A stretch of 37,214 nt of DNA from Brachionus koreanus. Taxonomy: Eukaryota; Rotifera; Eurotatoria; Ploima; Brachionidae. Below the pieces are notes generated by a model. It was not told where the DNA came from. It was given only the letters and a program-made list of their open reading frames with translations, and ran no database searches. The stretch is from assembly GCA_016987375.1 (NCBI GenBank), contig PJRA01000314.1, positions 620,825-658,038 on the forward strand. Direction: 5' to 3'. A program made the translations under genes and the position numbers. This document shows positions 10,241 through 24,416 of the stretch, one piece after another. The first letter of the stretch is position 1. The number at the start of each line of letters is the position of its first letter.

Positions 10241-12109
10241 TCGGTTATCAAAATTCGAATAAAAAAATTTAATTTAAATTTTAACAATTTTTTTAATTTT
10301 TTTTTAAATTTAAACCCAGATTTAAACCCAATTAAAATTCAAATTTGAACTTGAAAAAACTAAATTGAAAAAATTTCGAATATTTAGAAAATATTGAAAT
10401 TGGATTTTTAGAAGTTAAAAAAAATCGGTTTAATTAAGGTTTTAATTTTTTTTTTCATAAGAAATTAACAATAAGTTGAAAAGCATAGTTTAGATGATTT
10501 TTATTTGGAAAACCGGAAAATAAATTCTTATAATTTGTTAAAAAATAAACTTTTTATTTTATATTTTCAGTTCGTTTTATTTTTTAGCTCTTTTTTTTGT
10601 ATTTTTTAACTAAATGTGTTTTAAGAAATTTTTAGATAAAAAAAAAATAATCATTCTAATATTGAATTTTAAGCTTTTTAATTTAATTTACTTTTTTTGA
10701 CAGATTTTTTTTCCCATTAATCATTTAAAAATATTAAAATTTTAGATCTTAATCTAATTTTCTTTTTTTTTTTTAATTTTAGAAAGATAAAAAAATTAAA
10801 TAAACAGATTTCTGTATTTTACTGTCATACCTAATTGAATTTTGATTTTTTCATGTTGAACTAATTTAATCAAAAATTATTTCCTTAAATCCTTGCTAGA
10901 TTTTAGATATTTATTGATAAAAAAAAATTTGTTTGAAAAAAAACTCTTGCTGACATAGTTCACGTTTTTCTTACACTTTTTCCGAGCAAAAAAGCTATTA
11001 AGCCACTGGGTTTTAGTAGGATAATTTTGTTAAATCTTCTTTTCGATATTGCAATCAAAAAAAAGTCCTAGATTTATTAATTGATAAAATTAGTAATAAT
11101 AATTTAATTAAGAATTAATAAATATATTTAAACCATTAATTGTTTTTCACATCAAATTTAAACAAGAATTATTTTTTCAATGCCTTTCTTATTTTAAATT
11201 ATTCATAATGTCTTTTTTTTATAAAGCTATTATTTTTGATTTCCTTTAAATTAAAAAAATAATATCGATGTATTCAAATTTTTTATTTCATTTAATTTAA
11301 AGATTATTTGATCCAGATGCTTTATGTTTTTTTTTAAATAATGCATTAGGCTCATTGTTCCGAAGCATATGATGCATTTTCATTTAAATTTCTTCAAGCT
11401 TATTTAATCTAATTGCCTAGAGCTTTCAAATAACCACATACTTCGATTATTATAGCTTTAGAAAAAAGGCAAAAATGCTCTATAAATCAAAAATTTAAAT
11501 CGAATAAATTACTAAGCTAGAAATGTTGAATTAATATAACTTTAGCAACTATGAAGCAGGGTGAACTTCTTAAATAAACTAAATAAACTTAAATAAACTT
11601 CTTAAATAATTTGCTGAGTTGGCATAGATTACCAGTAAAATTGATAAAGGCTAAGAAGAGGACTTGTAAAAAAAGATTTTTTCTGTGTTTCAAAATATTC
11701 AAGTTTTTGATCAAATTGATCGTGCTAAAAATTTTTTAAGACTAATTTGTGATCATTGAAGAAAAAAGAATTAACTTAATTGAATGATCACATTATTTTT
11801 ATGCTTGAAAAATAAGTGAACTTTATGAAAACAGGTAATATAATTTATTAATTTAATTAAATAAAATGTTAATTGAAAAAAAAGCAAAAGAATATCAATT
11901 CATAAATTTTATTCTTTTTTATGTGTTTTTGAGACATGAATTGTTAAACCCCATTCATTTTTGAACATACGTATTTTACACATAGTTTATTTATGATAAA
12001 ATGAGAATTCACCTTTTTTTTTGTGATCAAAAATATATTTAGTGAACTATGTTCACTAATCGAAAATAAGAAAGTTTACTTTTTTTCTTGGTTGACTAAT
12101 TAGGTCATC
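10241..12109. other. AT-rich spacer
   Basis: Long A/T homopolymers with short repeats such as the tandem aactaaataaacttaaataaacttc-like unit near 11570-11610 (cttaaataaact occurs three times). No frame longer than expected by chance and no transposon signature that I can read. Confidence 0.5.
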
Positions 12110-12390
12110 GCCAAAATTTTTTATTACAGAAGCACATTTACAATTAAACTTTCAATTTAAACTTTATTTTTTACATCTGCAAATTTCTGCAAAAAACTTA
12201 TCCATGCTCAATTATGCAAAATACTTGACTTTGGTTAAACATGTTTTGCTAAACATGAAAAAATCTCTATGTTTTAATTATTTAATTAGAAATAGTTTAA
12301 AAAATTAAAAAAAAAAAAGAATTTTTTAACAATATCAACACATTTTGATCATAAACTGAACTATGTCATTTTTACTGCTATAAAATAATC
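12110..12390 (+). repeat. Diverged interspersed repeat, copy 2
   Basis: Degenerate second copy of the repeat at 9556-9850, same strand, about 2.3 kb downstream. Conserved blocks include tctgcaaatttctgcaaaa, aacatgttttgctaaacatgaaaa and ttttgatcataaactgaa. The protein frame that is open in copy 1 is interrupted here. Confidence 0.6.
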
Positions 12391-12611
12391 TAAAAAAATT
12401 GTAGAAATTTAATAAATTAATTTAATAAAATAATCTTCTGAATGCATCACTTGTTAAACTATATTCTTATATGGCAATATTGTATTACCATACATGCATG
12501 CATAAAAATATCATCTCGCCTATGTTAAAACATTCTTAAATTAAAGCGCATTCTCCAAAAACATGCTTTAAATCTTTGGTCTGCTTTAGCATCAAGATTT
12601 TAGTTTTTAAG

Positions 12612-12702
12612 TAGTGTTGAGTGACGTCTTGACGAACACTGGACCGCCATTACTTGGTCTTGGCAGTCCTATAGCCACCACTGACGCTACCCAACAATAA
12701 TC
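12612..12702. other. Short GC-rich island
   Basis: About 90 bp near 50% GC in a region that is otherwise roughly 20-25% GC. The plus strand reads VLSDVLTNTGPPLLGLGSPI and on to a stop; the minus strand is also open over part of it. It lies about 200 bp upstream of the LINE 3' fragment at 12911 and may be an internal piece of that or another element. It does not fold as a tRNA. Confidence 0.35.
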
Positions 12703-12910
12703 ACAATTCTTATTAAACCTCAGCAATTTTATCTTAATAAGATCATTTATAATAAAGAAGTTAAATCAAAATAAATTGTGAATTAAATCGGTCATAAGGA
12801 TTTATGATTCATTAAAATATAAATATATAATCTAAATAAATTGAAAATATTATTAAGATTAATTTAAATCGTCAACACAAAAAATCTTAAAAGAATGTCA
12901 AAAAATTTAA

Positions 12911-13440
12911 AACCGGATTTTAAAACAAATAAAGTTTTACCCACTAAAAACTCGTATAACATACATCCATTCAAATTTGGAAATTGAACTACTCGAATCA
13001 AGATTCAGTAGACTATTTGAAAAATTCTTATCTACAAGATCTAATCATAAACAAATCAATAGTGACCTCAACGACTATATACCAGATATACAAAAAAAAT
13101 TCTACACACTTTTCGATATAGCAAAAAAACACTTAGAAAAGAAAAAAATGAATAATAATTAAGTTAAATTAAAAAAAAAAGAAAAATTAACATTTCAATT
13201 TTAATTTTTAAATGACTAAAAAATTGGCTTTTTTATCTTAGAAAAAAACTATAGAAACTCTTTTTTTTGTATTTTTATTAGCATTTATTTTATATCATTA
13301 TTTTTCAACTTTAAAATTTATTTTAATCTTTTTATGAACTTATTACAGTTGGCTGAAAGGAAGGACTAAGTTCCATTTCAAACTGCCAGTGTTTATAACC
13401 CAAACTATATTTTTAATAATAATAATAATAATTTAAATCG
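12911..13440 (+). mobile_element. LINE 3' end with (AAT)n tail
   Basis: The frame from 12911 to 13162 (open from a stop at 12908) reads RITYIHSNLEIELLESRFSR and then LFEKFLSTRSNHKQINSDLN, ending in a Lys/Asn tail, which looks like the C-terminus of a LINE ORF2. The 3' UTR follows and ends with (AAT)n at about 13413-13432, the usual LINE tail. Positions 13228-13412 are about 96% identical, by eye, to the reverse complement of 26608-26792, and the core gaaaggaaggactaag also occurs near 25540. So this is one copy of a LINE family that has moved repeatedly. Confidence 0.7.
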
Positions 13441-14060
13441 TTGTAATAGTTATTTTCATACAGTAACAAGTTTATTAATAAAAAAAAAAAGAAAAATTTT
13501 TTGACACACCTTAATATAATAAATTTGATTGAATTTGCTCCAGTCAGACAATAATTAATAAAAAAAATCAACAATTATTAGTTGTCTCAACTGAAATAAT
13601 TTTGTAATTTTTATCTAGTTTTTTTATTTTAGCTTAAATTTTAGATCTGTGTTTGAAAAAGTGATTAATAAGTCTAAAACTAATTTATAGATATGCTTAT
13701 AAAATTTGATTGAATGTTTTTTTGCAGTTCGCTAAAAAAAATAATTATGATTCTAACAAGACTTGTGCAAAACTCAAAAAAAAAGTTTTTTTAAAATCAA
13801 GTCAAAAGATTTTTTTTCGAAAAAAAATTATGACTTTTGAACAACTCTGATTCTAACACTTAAATCTACTTTGGAGTTTTTTTGGTTAGGGGTATAAACT
13901 TTGCACATTTCTTTAAGAGCTACAGTTAACCCTTGCAATATAATGCATGGGAAAACTCTTGATTCTTAGATTTTAGTGCACGCATAAGTGACCATCTTTC
14001 CCATGTTAAAATCGGCCCCCTTGGGATGCGTGCATAAAAATGCAGATTTCATGATTTGAA
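13441..14060. other. AT-rich spacer with repeat fragments
   Basis: The stretch near 13785-13860 (gtcaaaag ... gacttttgaacaactct) resembles 25328-25395, so it is an interspersed repeat. A G/C-richer patch at 13970-14070 shows no readable frame. No gene. Confidence 0.45.
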
Positions 14061-14063
14061 GCG

Positions 14064-14214
14064 GCGTTAAAAACTGAAAATTATTGAGTAAATTTAAGTT
14101 ATGGTGCGGTTTTAATAATTAAGTTTACAAAAAAACTAAAAAATTAAATAAAATAATTAAAAATATTTTTTAATTATCTCTAATTTAATTCATAATTTTC
14201 AGTTTTTGACTCGG
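14064..14214. repeat. Foldback (MITE-like) inverted repeat, 150 bp
   Basis: Left arm 14064-14096 and right arm 14181-14214 are inverted copies sharing a perfect 16-nt core, aaaaactgaaaattat. The centre is pure AT. It resembles a small non-autonomous DNA transposon, but I see no clear target-site duplication. Confidence 0.5.
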
Positions 14215-14965
14215 CATTTTTTTGCGTCCAGTGTATTCACTGTCCTATGGTGAAACTTGCACTGAAAAAACATATTTAAAAGCATTTAAAAAACAGCTCA
14301 GTTTTCAGGAATAATTTTTAATTAACAATAATTAAAGCTAGGTATCAATCCCAAATTTAAAAAAAGGAAAACTCAAATCATAGCAGGTTATTTTTTTTTT
14401 CAAAAGAAAAAAAAATCAAATTCAAGATATAATTACTTAATCTTATTTTGATAAAATACATAATAAAATATATTTTTACATTATTGCTTTATTAATTAAA
14501 TAATTAGAAGAATTTTATTTCATTAATAGAATTTGATTTTGTCGCAACGTGAGTAAAATCAACTGTAAATTTATCGTTTATTTATTTTTTTTGTTCCGTG
14601 ACTCTTTCCTTTTATTTGAGATTTTTACTGATTTCTGAATACAAAGTTAATCAATTTCAATTTTTAAAATCGTTTAGGAAAATTTTTCATGAATCCTAAT
14701 TTTGATCGTAATTTTGCACTGTTTTTTAAAAAATCTTTAATGATAGAAAGCTTCTAAAATGACTTACTCTTATTTTTTCATTAATCTAAAATTAGTTTTA
14801 AAGTTCATCAGCAAAATTATTTATATGAAAATGCGTTGATTCTTCAAAAATTAATATAAAACCACATTTAGTACATATTGAAAAAAATTAATTTACTCAG
14901 ATGAATCAAATAATTCACATGGTCTAATCTAATTCACTGTCCTTTAACATCATACTACTAAATCT

Positions 14966-15165
14966 TTGATTAGAAGTTTTGTGAAACTTGGTACAAAATA
15001 ATAAAATAGAACAAAAATTAATGCTAAAAAAGTTAATAACTTGTTTTGTGAAGACTTTTTATCAATTTTTTAGGCGCAACAAGCTGCAATATACTTAGAG
15101 AAGTTAGTGTTTTAAACATTTTGTTCTGTTCTATGGTACCAAATTTCACAAAACCTGATTAGATC
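14966..15165. repeat. Foldback (MITE-like) inverted repeat, 200 bp
   Basis: Left arm 14966-15025 and right arm 15112-15165 are imperfect inverted copies with the core ttttgtgaaa(c/t)ttggtac and a second match around gaacaaaa. The words attcactgtcct upstream (14933) and at 14234 suggest that this and the 14064 element share ends. It lies just beyond the C-terminal end of the mariner relic on its right. Confidence 0.5.
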
Positions 15166-15249
15166 GCTCTTTGATTAAAAAAATTAAAGACTAACTAGAA
15201 ACAATTCAAAATAAAATCCCAATAATCAATTGAAAAAGATCTATTTTCG

Positions 15250-16025
15250 AATTTATGTTAACATAAATCAACGGTTGGACCCTTCTCAACCAGCTCAGGT
15301 AGTCGTGAAGACGCTTTGATAAAAAGTTGATGCTGTGTGTTTAATGGCAAAAAACGCAATTTTTTTTCAATTATCTTGCACTGAGTGCAGAAATAAAAAA
15401 AGTAGTCGACGACATCTTAGGTTAATTAATTTGTAGAGCCAAAAGTAACTAACCACAAGAAATAATTAATGAACTAGGTAATTGGTATACAGACAACTAA
15501 ATGAAATTAAACACCAAGAAATTTAAATGAGAAAAAGAATAATGAGATGATGCTAAGTCAGGCCAAAATACATAATTGCCATCCTGATAATAATTTTTAA
15601 TCATTAGTTCAAATCGTTTCTTAATACACTTTCCAAGATAGACATGTTGATTGACCACTAAACCACTAGGTAAAAAATATGGTTCGCTTATCCAGCGTTG
15701 TGAAATAGCCAACTAGACCATTAATTTTTCTTCTAATTTTTAACGTTATTGTTCTTTACACTCTCCGGCGTCTTGCTTACGTTACTGCTATAAAAAATAT
15801 CATTTCCTGACAGTGCGGTGTTATCAAGAGTGAAATACGATTCATCATCAACTGTAAATTCATATCTGCTATATTTTAAGAGCATTCGATGACATTTTGG
15901 CCTTGCTGCCTTCCTTGGTTAGCATTTAAATGAGGTCTCTTGTGTTTTTTATACTTTTTGATGTTTTTATGCTTCTTTAAAATCTTTACGATAAAGGTTT
16001 AATGGCAATTAAACTTCTTAGCCAT
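15250..16025 (-). pseudogene. Tc1/mariner-like transposase relic
   Basis: On the minus strand, from 16025, broken frames give the helix-turn-helix and linker (IVKILKKHKNIKKYKKHKRP, HLNANQGRQQ), then RYEFTVDDESYFTLDNTALS with the first catalytic Asp region, SGNDIFYSSNVSKTPESVK, and in another frame (15712-15497) ISEPYFLPSGLVVNQHVY followed by YQDGNYVFWPDLASSHYS, the second catalytic Asp region. A C-terminal stretch ending LPELVEKGPTVDLC can be read at 15255-15350. At least three frameshifts and several stops make it inactive. The order of motifs is that of a nearly full-length Tc1/mariner-type gene. Confidence 0.8.
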
Positions 16026-16154
16026 CTTCAAGTTTTACAAATCTTTTTTGATAGTTTCGTATATTTTTCGCTATTAATTTATCAAAAATTCAAGTTTTTG
16101 AAATAATTTTTTTTACTTTAAATCTAGGATCAGTCTGATTTTAAATTTTGAAAA

Positions 16155-16258
16155 AAATTAGGAATGGTCTTGTCCGCTCTTAGAGAAAATTAAACTTAAC
16201 TTTTGTGCCATTTTTTTTCTACACCCGTTATATAAGAATGTTGACCATTCTAATTCTT
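16155..16258. repeat. Short inverted repeat
   Basis: The words aattaggaatggtc (16158 region) and gaccattctaatt (16244 region) are inverted copies about 75 bp apart, one base different in length. They could be ends of a small foldback element. Confidence 0.3.
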
Positions 16259-16359
16259 TATTCGGGTTTAAAATTAATAAAAAAGCGAGAACAAAGATCT
16301 AAAACGACAGCATACTAAGAGATGACTTTGACACGAACTCTACAAATCAACTTGACCAA

Positions 16360-16670
16360 CTAAACTAGAGAAGACAAGATGCTTGAGGCAAAAATAGGAA
16401 TCAAAACACACATGAGAAGATGCAAAACAACACAAAATATCATCATAATAGATTCAATTAAAATGTTATTATCAAAATTATTTAAAAAAAAATAATATTC
16501 ATGGATTTCAAAGTCTAATTTTGATTGTTTAAGATCAATTTGAAAATCAAAAATTTTTTCTTCAAGTTTATTCAAGAGCTTCAACACGACTTTTGAGTTC
16601 CCAAAAAGATCTTTGAGCTTAATAAACCAGATCAGATAAGATAAGATTTTGTCCACTTGAACTAAATCTT
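16360..16670 (-). other. Open frame of doubtful status
   Basis: A frame of about 100 codons on the minus strand, open upstream to about 16690, encodes a Leu/Lys-rich stretch (VLKLLNKLEEKIFDFQIDLK) and a hydrophobic end (IFCVVLHLLMCVLIPIF). It could be a coiled-coil LINE ORF1 relic or a small membrane protein. No family is recognised and neither a clear start context nor a 3' signal supports it. Confidence 0.2.
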
Positions 16671-17019
16671 CTAAATTTGCATCCGAGGAAAATTTAAAAC
16701 AATTCTAGTCTTTTTCTATATTTTTCTTATTTAGATTATGTCCAAAAGAAAAGAATAAAATTTTGATGGCTGAATATTTTTTTACTTTTCTTTTTAAGAA
16801 AAAAAGTCCATTAGACTTAAAATTAATTTCAAATTTTTTATCGATTTAGATTGTTAAGTTTAGAAATAAATAAAATACTTATTATGCATCAAAAATGATG
16901 ATTAAAATTTCAAAATAATTAAAAAATAGAATTTCCACTAGAACTTAATTGTTTATTCAAATCTAATATATTTATTTAAAATACTAAAAATTAAATTAAA
17001 AAAATAATTTACTAATTAT

Positions 17020-17657
17020 TTATTGATTTCCTTCAGGTAACAAGAGACGAAGCAAGAATTCATCTTCTAAACAGCCATTTACAAATTCGTCAGCGTTAAG
17101 ACCTTTACTTTCGTCCAAATCTAATTTAGAAAATATGGCTTTGGCACGACTTGATGCCGAAAGCTCTCCTTTTCTTTCTTCTTTTGGTACGTCCTTCAAA
17201 TCATACAAAGACTCAATTACCTTAGTCATTTCTTTAACATCTATTTGATGATTGTCGTTAACATCATAAATTTGAAAGGTCAATCTTAAGCGTTTGGTTA
17301 CATCACTATCAGACAAAGCTGTCATAGCTAGCATAAATTCAGTAAAACTGATGTATTTGCTTCCATCAGCATCAAAAACACTAAATACATATTTGCTAAA
17401 TTTTGAGGGGTTCCCGCCCGGATACAGTTGAGAGTAAATTTTTTCAAACTCTTTTTTGTCCAATTTACCATCTGGACAATCTCTCTAATAAGACTAAAAA
17501 TTAAAATGAATAAACTTGAATAATTTAGCATTACCAAAAAGTCGGCATACCATCGAACAATTCCATCTCTGTCATATTTGGTATTGTTCAAAAGAAATTC
17601 GATTTCTGGCTCAGTCAATTCTGGATTGGCATTTTTTTTCGAGTTTTTTCCACCCAT
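17020..17657 (-). CDS. Neuronal calcium sensor (visinin/recoverin family), 195 aa
   Basis: Two exons, 17657-17535 and 17484-17020, joined across a 50-nt intron (17485-17534, phase 0) give 195 aa, the family's usual size. The start MGGKNSKK fits N-myristoylation (Gly2, Ser6, Lys7). Four EF-hands are present. EF1 (about 43-53, DCPDGKLDKKE) has the Cys-Pro that abolishes calcium binding in this family. EF2 (79-90, DADGSKYISFTE), EF3 (115-126, DVNDNHQIDVKE) and EF4 (163-174, DLDESKGLNADE) keep the acidic 1, 3 and 12 positions. In EF4 position 6 is Lys instead of Gly, which may lower affinity. Known family role: calcium-myristoyl switching sensors of membranes and receptors. AATAAA signals lie at 16952-16957 and 16971-16976 on this strand. 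Which NCS subfamily it belongs to is not clear. Confidence 0.92.
17485..17534 (-). other. NCS gene intron, 50 nt
   Basis: Donor TTTTTG followed by gtaatgc, acceptor tattag followed by AGAGATTGTCC. Splicing joins WYADFL to RDCPDGK, restoring the EF1 region. An earlier AG (tttttag) inside the intron would give a premature mismatch and is rejected. Confidence 0.88.
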
Positions 17658-17699
17658 TTTTTCTTTAAAATAAATCTAAAACTTCAAATGAATTTTTTA

Positions 17700-18720
17700 T
17701 TTTACATTGCCATTTATATATTCAAAATTTTTATTGTCAATGCATTCAAGCAAATATTTAATTATCATTTTTATATGTTTATTAAACAACAGTATGTAAA
17801 GGTAATAATTAATATTACCTTTATTGTTCAAATTACTAAAAGGTATGATTTGATGCTAAATTAATTATAATTTTTTTCTGTTGTTATTTGCGCATTTTGG
17901 AAAAAAAATATTTAAAAAAACCTTAACTAAAAACTTCCATTAGCCTTAATTTTTGCTAATTTTGAAATATTTTTTTTTTACAAAATTTAAAACAAAAAAA
18001 CTCAGAAAAAAATTTTATAGATTTATTTTTGCATTTTAAATTTGCTTAAGCTAAAAAAAAAGTGATACGAACACCGTTTAAAAGAGAAATATTAAGATTT
18101 TATTAATTTTTATTATAGTAATAAAAAGTAGAGATTCAAATACATGAAGTTAGATTCTTAATACATTATTAAATTTGGATGAATATTTAGAAATTGAAGC
18201 GTCAAACGCGCTTATTATTCATTCATGTATTAATTTAGCGCAAAGAAAAATTCAAAATTTTTAGCATTCTTGAAAAAAATAAAAGATTCAAGAAAAAAAT
18301 TTTTTTAGCTCAATTTATCTAAACCAACTAAGAAACTTAATATTTTCTCGATTTTTATTAAACTAAAATATTCAAATTGTGATTTTTTTTAAAGCTCTTA
18401 TTTGTGATATTTAAAAGAAGGTGCGTTTAAAAAAAAATAATTTTCCAAAATTTTTTGTCAAAAATGATCTTGAAATTAAAAAAAATTTAAATAATTACTA
18501 ATAGAGAAATATGACAAAAGTTGAGATACAGTTAAATGAAACAAGATGAAAATAGGAAAATATTTTCATTTTAAATTAGAGAAAACTCTCTCAAATTATT
18601 TGGTTAAAATAAAAACTAAAAGTGAAAATTATTTGCATTTTGCCCTAATTGGATTGAACTAGCTAACACATATAATAAATAAAAATGCTTGAAATTTGAA
18701 TTTTTAATTCTGGTTTTTTA
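17700..18720. other. AT-rich spacer upstream of the NCS gene
   Basis: Long A/T tracts and no open frame above chance. It should contain the promoter of the NCS gene (minus strand, start at 17657) but no element stands out. Confidence 0.4.
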
Positions 18721-19190
18721 GTATTATTGTCAATTGGTCAGACCATATGCATTTCATAATTTCTAATCCTCTTTAATCCTTTTGCATCTATAACTTCAGT
18801 TTCTAGCTTATTCTAAATTTTTTAGATTGTTCTGGTCCAAAAAAGTGAATCTTGATTCAAATTATCAAGTATTAGGCAGTTTTCTAAAAAACATAAATTG
18901 ATGATAAATCAATATAATATTAATGTTTGATTATATCTTTTTTGAAAACTTCTTAATTCATTTTGTCTAACTGATTTTGCTTAATACATACCGTAAAGTA
19001 AGTCTACTTGCTTGAATATCTGTTAATTCTCATTTATTCAGTCTTTCATTAAAGCATAAATTTTTAAGTCCATAAATATACTTTATTGTGCTGTTTGGTA
19101 CTTTCTCGATTTAATTGATATTTCTCTTTCATTTTGGATTCCAAGCCGTTTCTGTTAACTCCAGATGGGCTCTTGTAATAGTTAACTTCC
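18720..19190 (-). mobile_element. Decayed LINE reverse transcriptase C-terminus
   Basis: On the minus strand, pieces in shifting frames line up with the C-terminal part of LINE proteins: LELTETAWNPKMKEKYQ (19170-19110), GLKNLCFNERLNK, stop, ELTDIQASRLTLRYVLSKI (19060-18970), and LFWTRTI with a NKLETEVIDAKGLKRIRNYE segment (18850-18735), matching the usual RVIxIWNxLPxEV(V)xA pattern. Stops inside the motifs show an old, dead copy. The homologous motifs in the LINE at 5280-6470 appear in the same order. Confidence 0.65.
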
Positions 19191-19199
19191 AAAATGATT

Positions 19200-19810
19200 A
19201 TTATTGACCAAAAACTTACCTATCAAAAAAGAATTAAATACTAAGATTGGATTATCAATGAAGTCAAAATATTTCAATTTTTTGAGAAATTTTTATTGAT
19301 TAACATGGTGAAAAATGAGTGAATTCAATGATTTTGCTATTTTATTTAAAAATTTCTAATGTACATAAGTCCAAACTCTCTAAAAGCTTTGTTGCAAAAC
19401 ATCTTTAAGACATCAATTGAATATTAAAATTGGAAAATAATTTTTTTTTAAAATTATTTTAATAAAATAAAATAAAATTTAATTTTGTTGTAAAAATTTT
19501 TTATTATTGTGACTTTAGCTTGAATTTAATCCAACTCGAAGAAAGACAAATTATTAGTCAGTTTCTTCAAATTTAGATTTTTTTTAATTGTTTTTTTTTT
19601 TTATTAATTTAAAAGACATTAAAATCTACTAAAAAAACTAGTTAAGCTAAAAAAAATTAAATGAATTATCAGAATTCGTGAAAATGAAGCTAATATAAGC
19701 ATAATTTTCAAATTAAAAATTAAATTAACCTGGCAAAAAATGTTTAATTTTGCAAATAAACTAAATTAAGTTTTTGAATAATCATTTGATTTGTTTTTGA
19801 ATGAATATAA
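19200..19810. other. AT-rich spacer
   Basis: No readable coding sequence; A/T tracts only. It would contain the 3' end of the gene to its right (minus strand, stop at 19811). Confidence 0.4.
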
Positions 19811-20462
19811 TTAGTTTTTTTGCCTATTTGTACTTAGTTGAAGAGAAAACAGTGCTTCCCGCAGTAGCTGTCCATAATAGAACTGGTACAATAATCCTAT
19901 AGAATATTTGAATATGAAATTTTTCTTTCTTGAAAAAATATTCCAAGAAACAACAGTTTTATGCTTGTCCAAAGACACAAACTCCAAGCGATTTCGTTCC
20001 ATTAACATGTTATCACATAAATACTCAAATAGAACTGGTTTTTGATGACCTGATATTGTAATAGATGAAAATGATTCTCCTTTAAAAATTGTTAACAATT
20101 AAGATAAAAATTTATGAATGTATAAACCTATGCCAAAGAGATATGTATTAGACATTTTAAATCGTTTACCAATACCCATTTGCTTGCTTGAATCGATCTG
20201 TTTTATTGAATTTATATTGGGAAACCACTAGAAAAATGTCTTTAGTTTTAGTTTTTATATCATTAATGTCAGTAGTGTTTACTGTTGGAAATTCTGTCAA
20301 ATTTGAAACAAATTCAAATACTTGCTGTCTATTTTTGTTAAGCGTTACATTTTTCTGAGCTATATGTATTTCATTTTTATCCTCTAATTGATAAAGGGAC
20401 GAAATAGCACCAACAATAAAGGCTATTGCTAGTTTAATCTTAAAATTCTTGAACACAATCAT
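19811..20462 (-). CDS. Membrane-anchored SRPBCC/START-like protein, about 186 aa
   Basis: Proposed exons: 20462 to about 20226, 20182-20128 (55 nt), and 20079-19811. Exons 2 and 3 join cleanly in phase 1 across a 48-nt intron, giving LFGIGESFSSITISG. The first intron is less certain: donor at 20225 (gtttcc) or 20228 (gtggtt), acceptor gcaag at 20183. The N-terminus has an uncleaved-looking hydrophobic anchor (IKLAIAFIVGAISSLY, 9-24). Then come VTLNKNRQQVFEFVSNLTEF, the start of the helix-grip fold, MGIGKRFKMSN (family pattern GxGTRF), and the C-terminal helix region FKYSIGLLYQFYYGQLLREA. The order matches polyketide-cyclase/SRPBCC proteins that bind hydrophobic ligands. Ligand and role are unknown. 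If exon 2 is not real, the gene would be a frameshifted pseudogene. Confidence 0.55.
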
Positions 20463-23582
<3,120 letters not shown>

Positions 23583-23614
23583 ATCAAATTGGAATATTAA
23601 TTTAAATTTTTTTT

Positions 23615-23620
23615 ATTAAA
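23615..23620 (+). terminator. Possible ATTAAA polyadenylation signal of beta-tubulin
   Basis: ATTAAA 33 nt after the stop, in a T-rich context. Canonical AATAAA words occur further downstream (near 24009 and 24087), so the true end is uncertain. Confidence 0.3.
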
Positions 23621-24410
23621 TTCTAAAACTTTTTTATATAAAAGACAATTTAAATTTAAGTTAAAAAAAAAAAGCAAATAATCACAATAATTGAAATTAG
23701 TTGAAATGATTGTAGAGAGATGGGCCAAAATGCCTTGAGTTTTTTTAAAAATTAATTTTTGTAGCGAAAAAAAAATTTTCGACCAAATGGGAATGTTAAA
23801 ATAGTTCTCTATTTGTTTTATTTGACCAGCTTTTAGAATCTAATTTTTTTTCTCAAGGTATTAGTACTTTATTTTCTACTTTAAACTTTTTAAATTTTAC
23901 TCACAATTAATACAATAATATTAGATAATGTGTTTAGATTTTTGTTGATAATTATTAAATAGTTTTTGAATATGACGTAATCAATTCTATTAATGTAAGC
24001 TTTCTTAAAAATAAAATTTATACAAAACAACTACAATTTTCTTATATCCAATTTCGTTTAAAATAGATTTCTTATGCTATTTTTTCAATAAATAAATGTC
24101 TTAAATATTTTTAAAATTTTTTTCAACAAAAATTTTTTTTTAATAATCTAAATTAAATTTAAAAATCACTTGATATTTTATCACTAGAATTTTTGAAAAT
24201 TTAAAACTCAATTATTGGGTTTCTTCGATAGTGTTAACAATTAAAAACAGAAAATGTTGTCAACGCTTTTTCTTACAAAAATTTTGCTCCCAAATTGGTA
24301 TCATTAATTTTAACTAATTATTTCTTGTTGACATAATTTGTTACCAAACTCTTTACAAAATCGAAGGTCACTTTTTTTTTTAAATTTTTTTTTTTAACAC
24401 AATCGGGTGG
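23621..24410. other. AT-rich 3' flank of the tubulin gene
   Basis: No open frame or repeat signature; ends at the (ATT)n tail of the LINE at 24417. Confidence 0.4.
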
Positions 24411-24416
24411 AACCCA

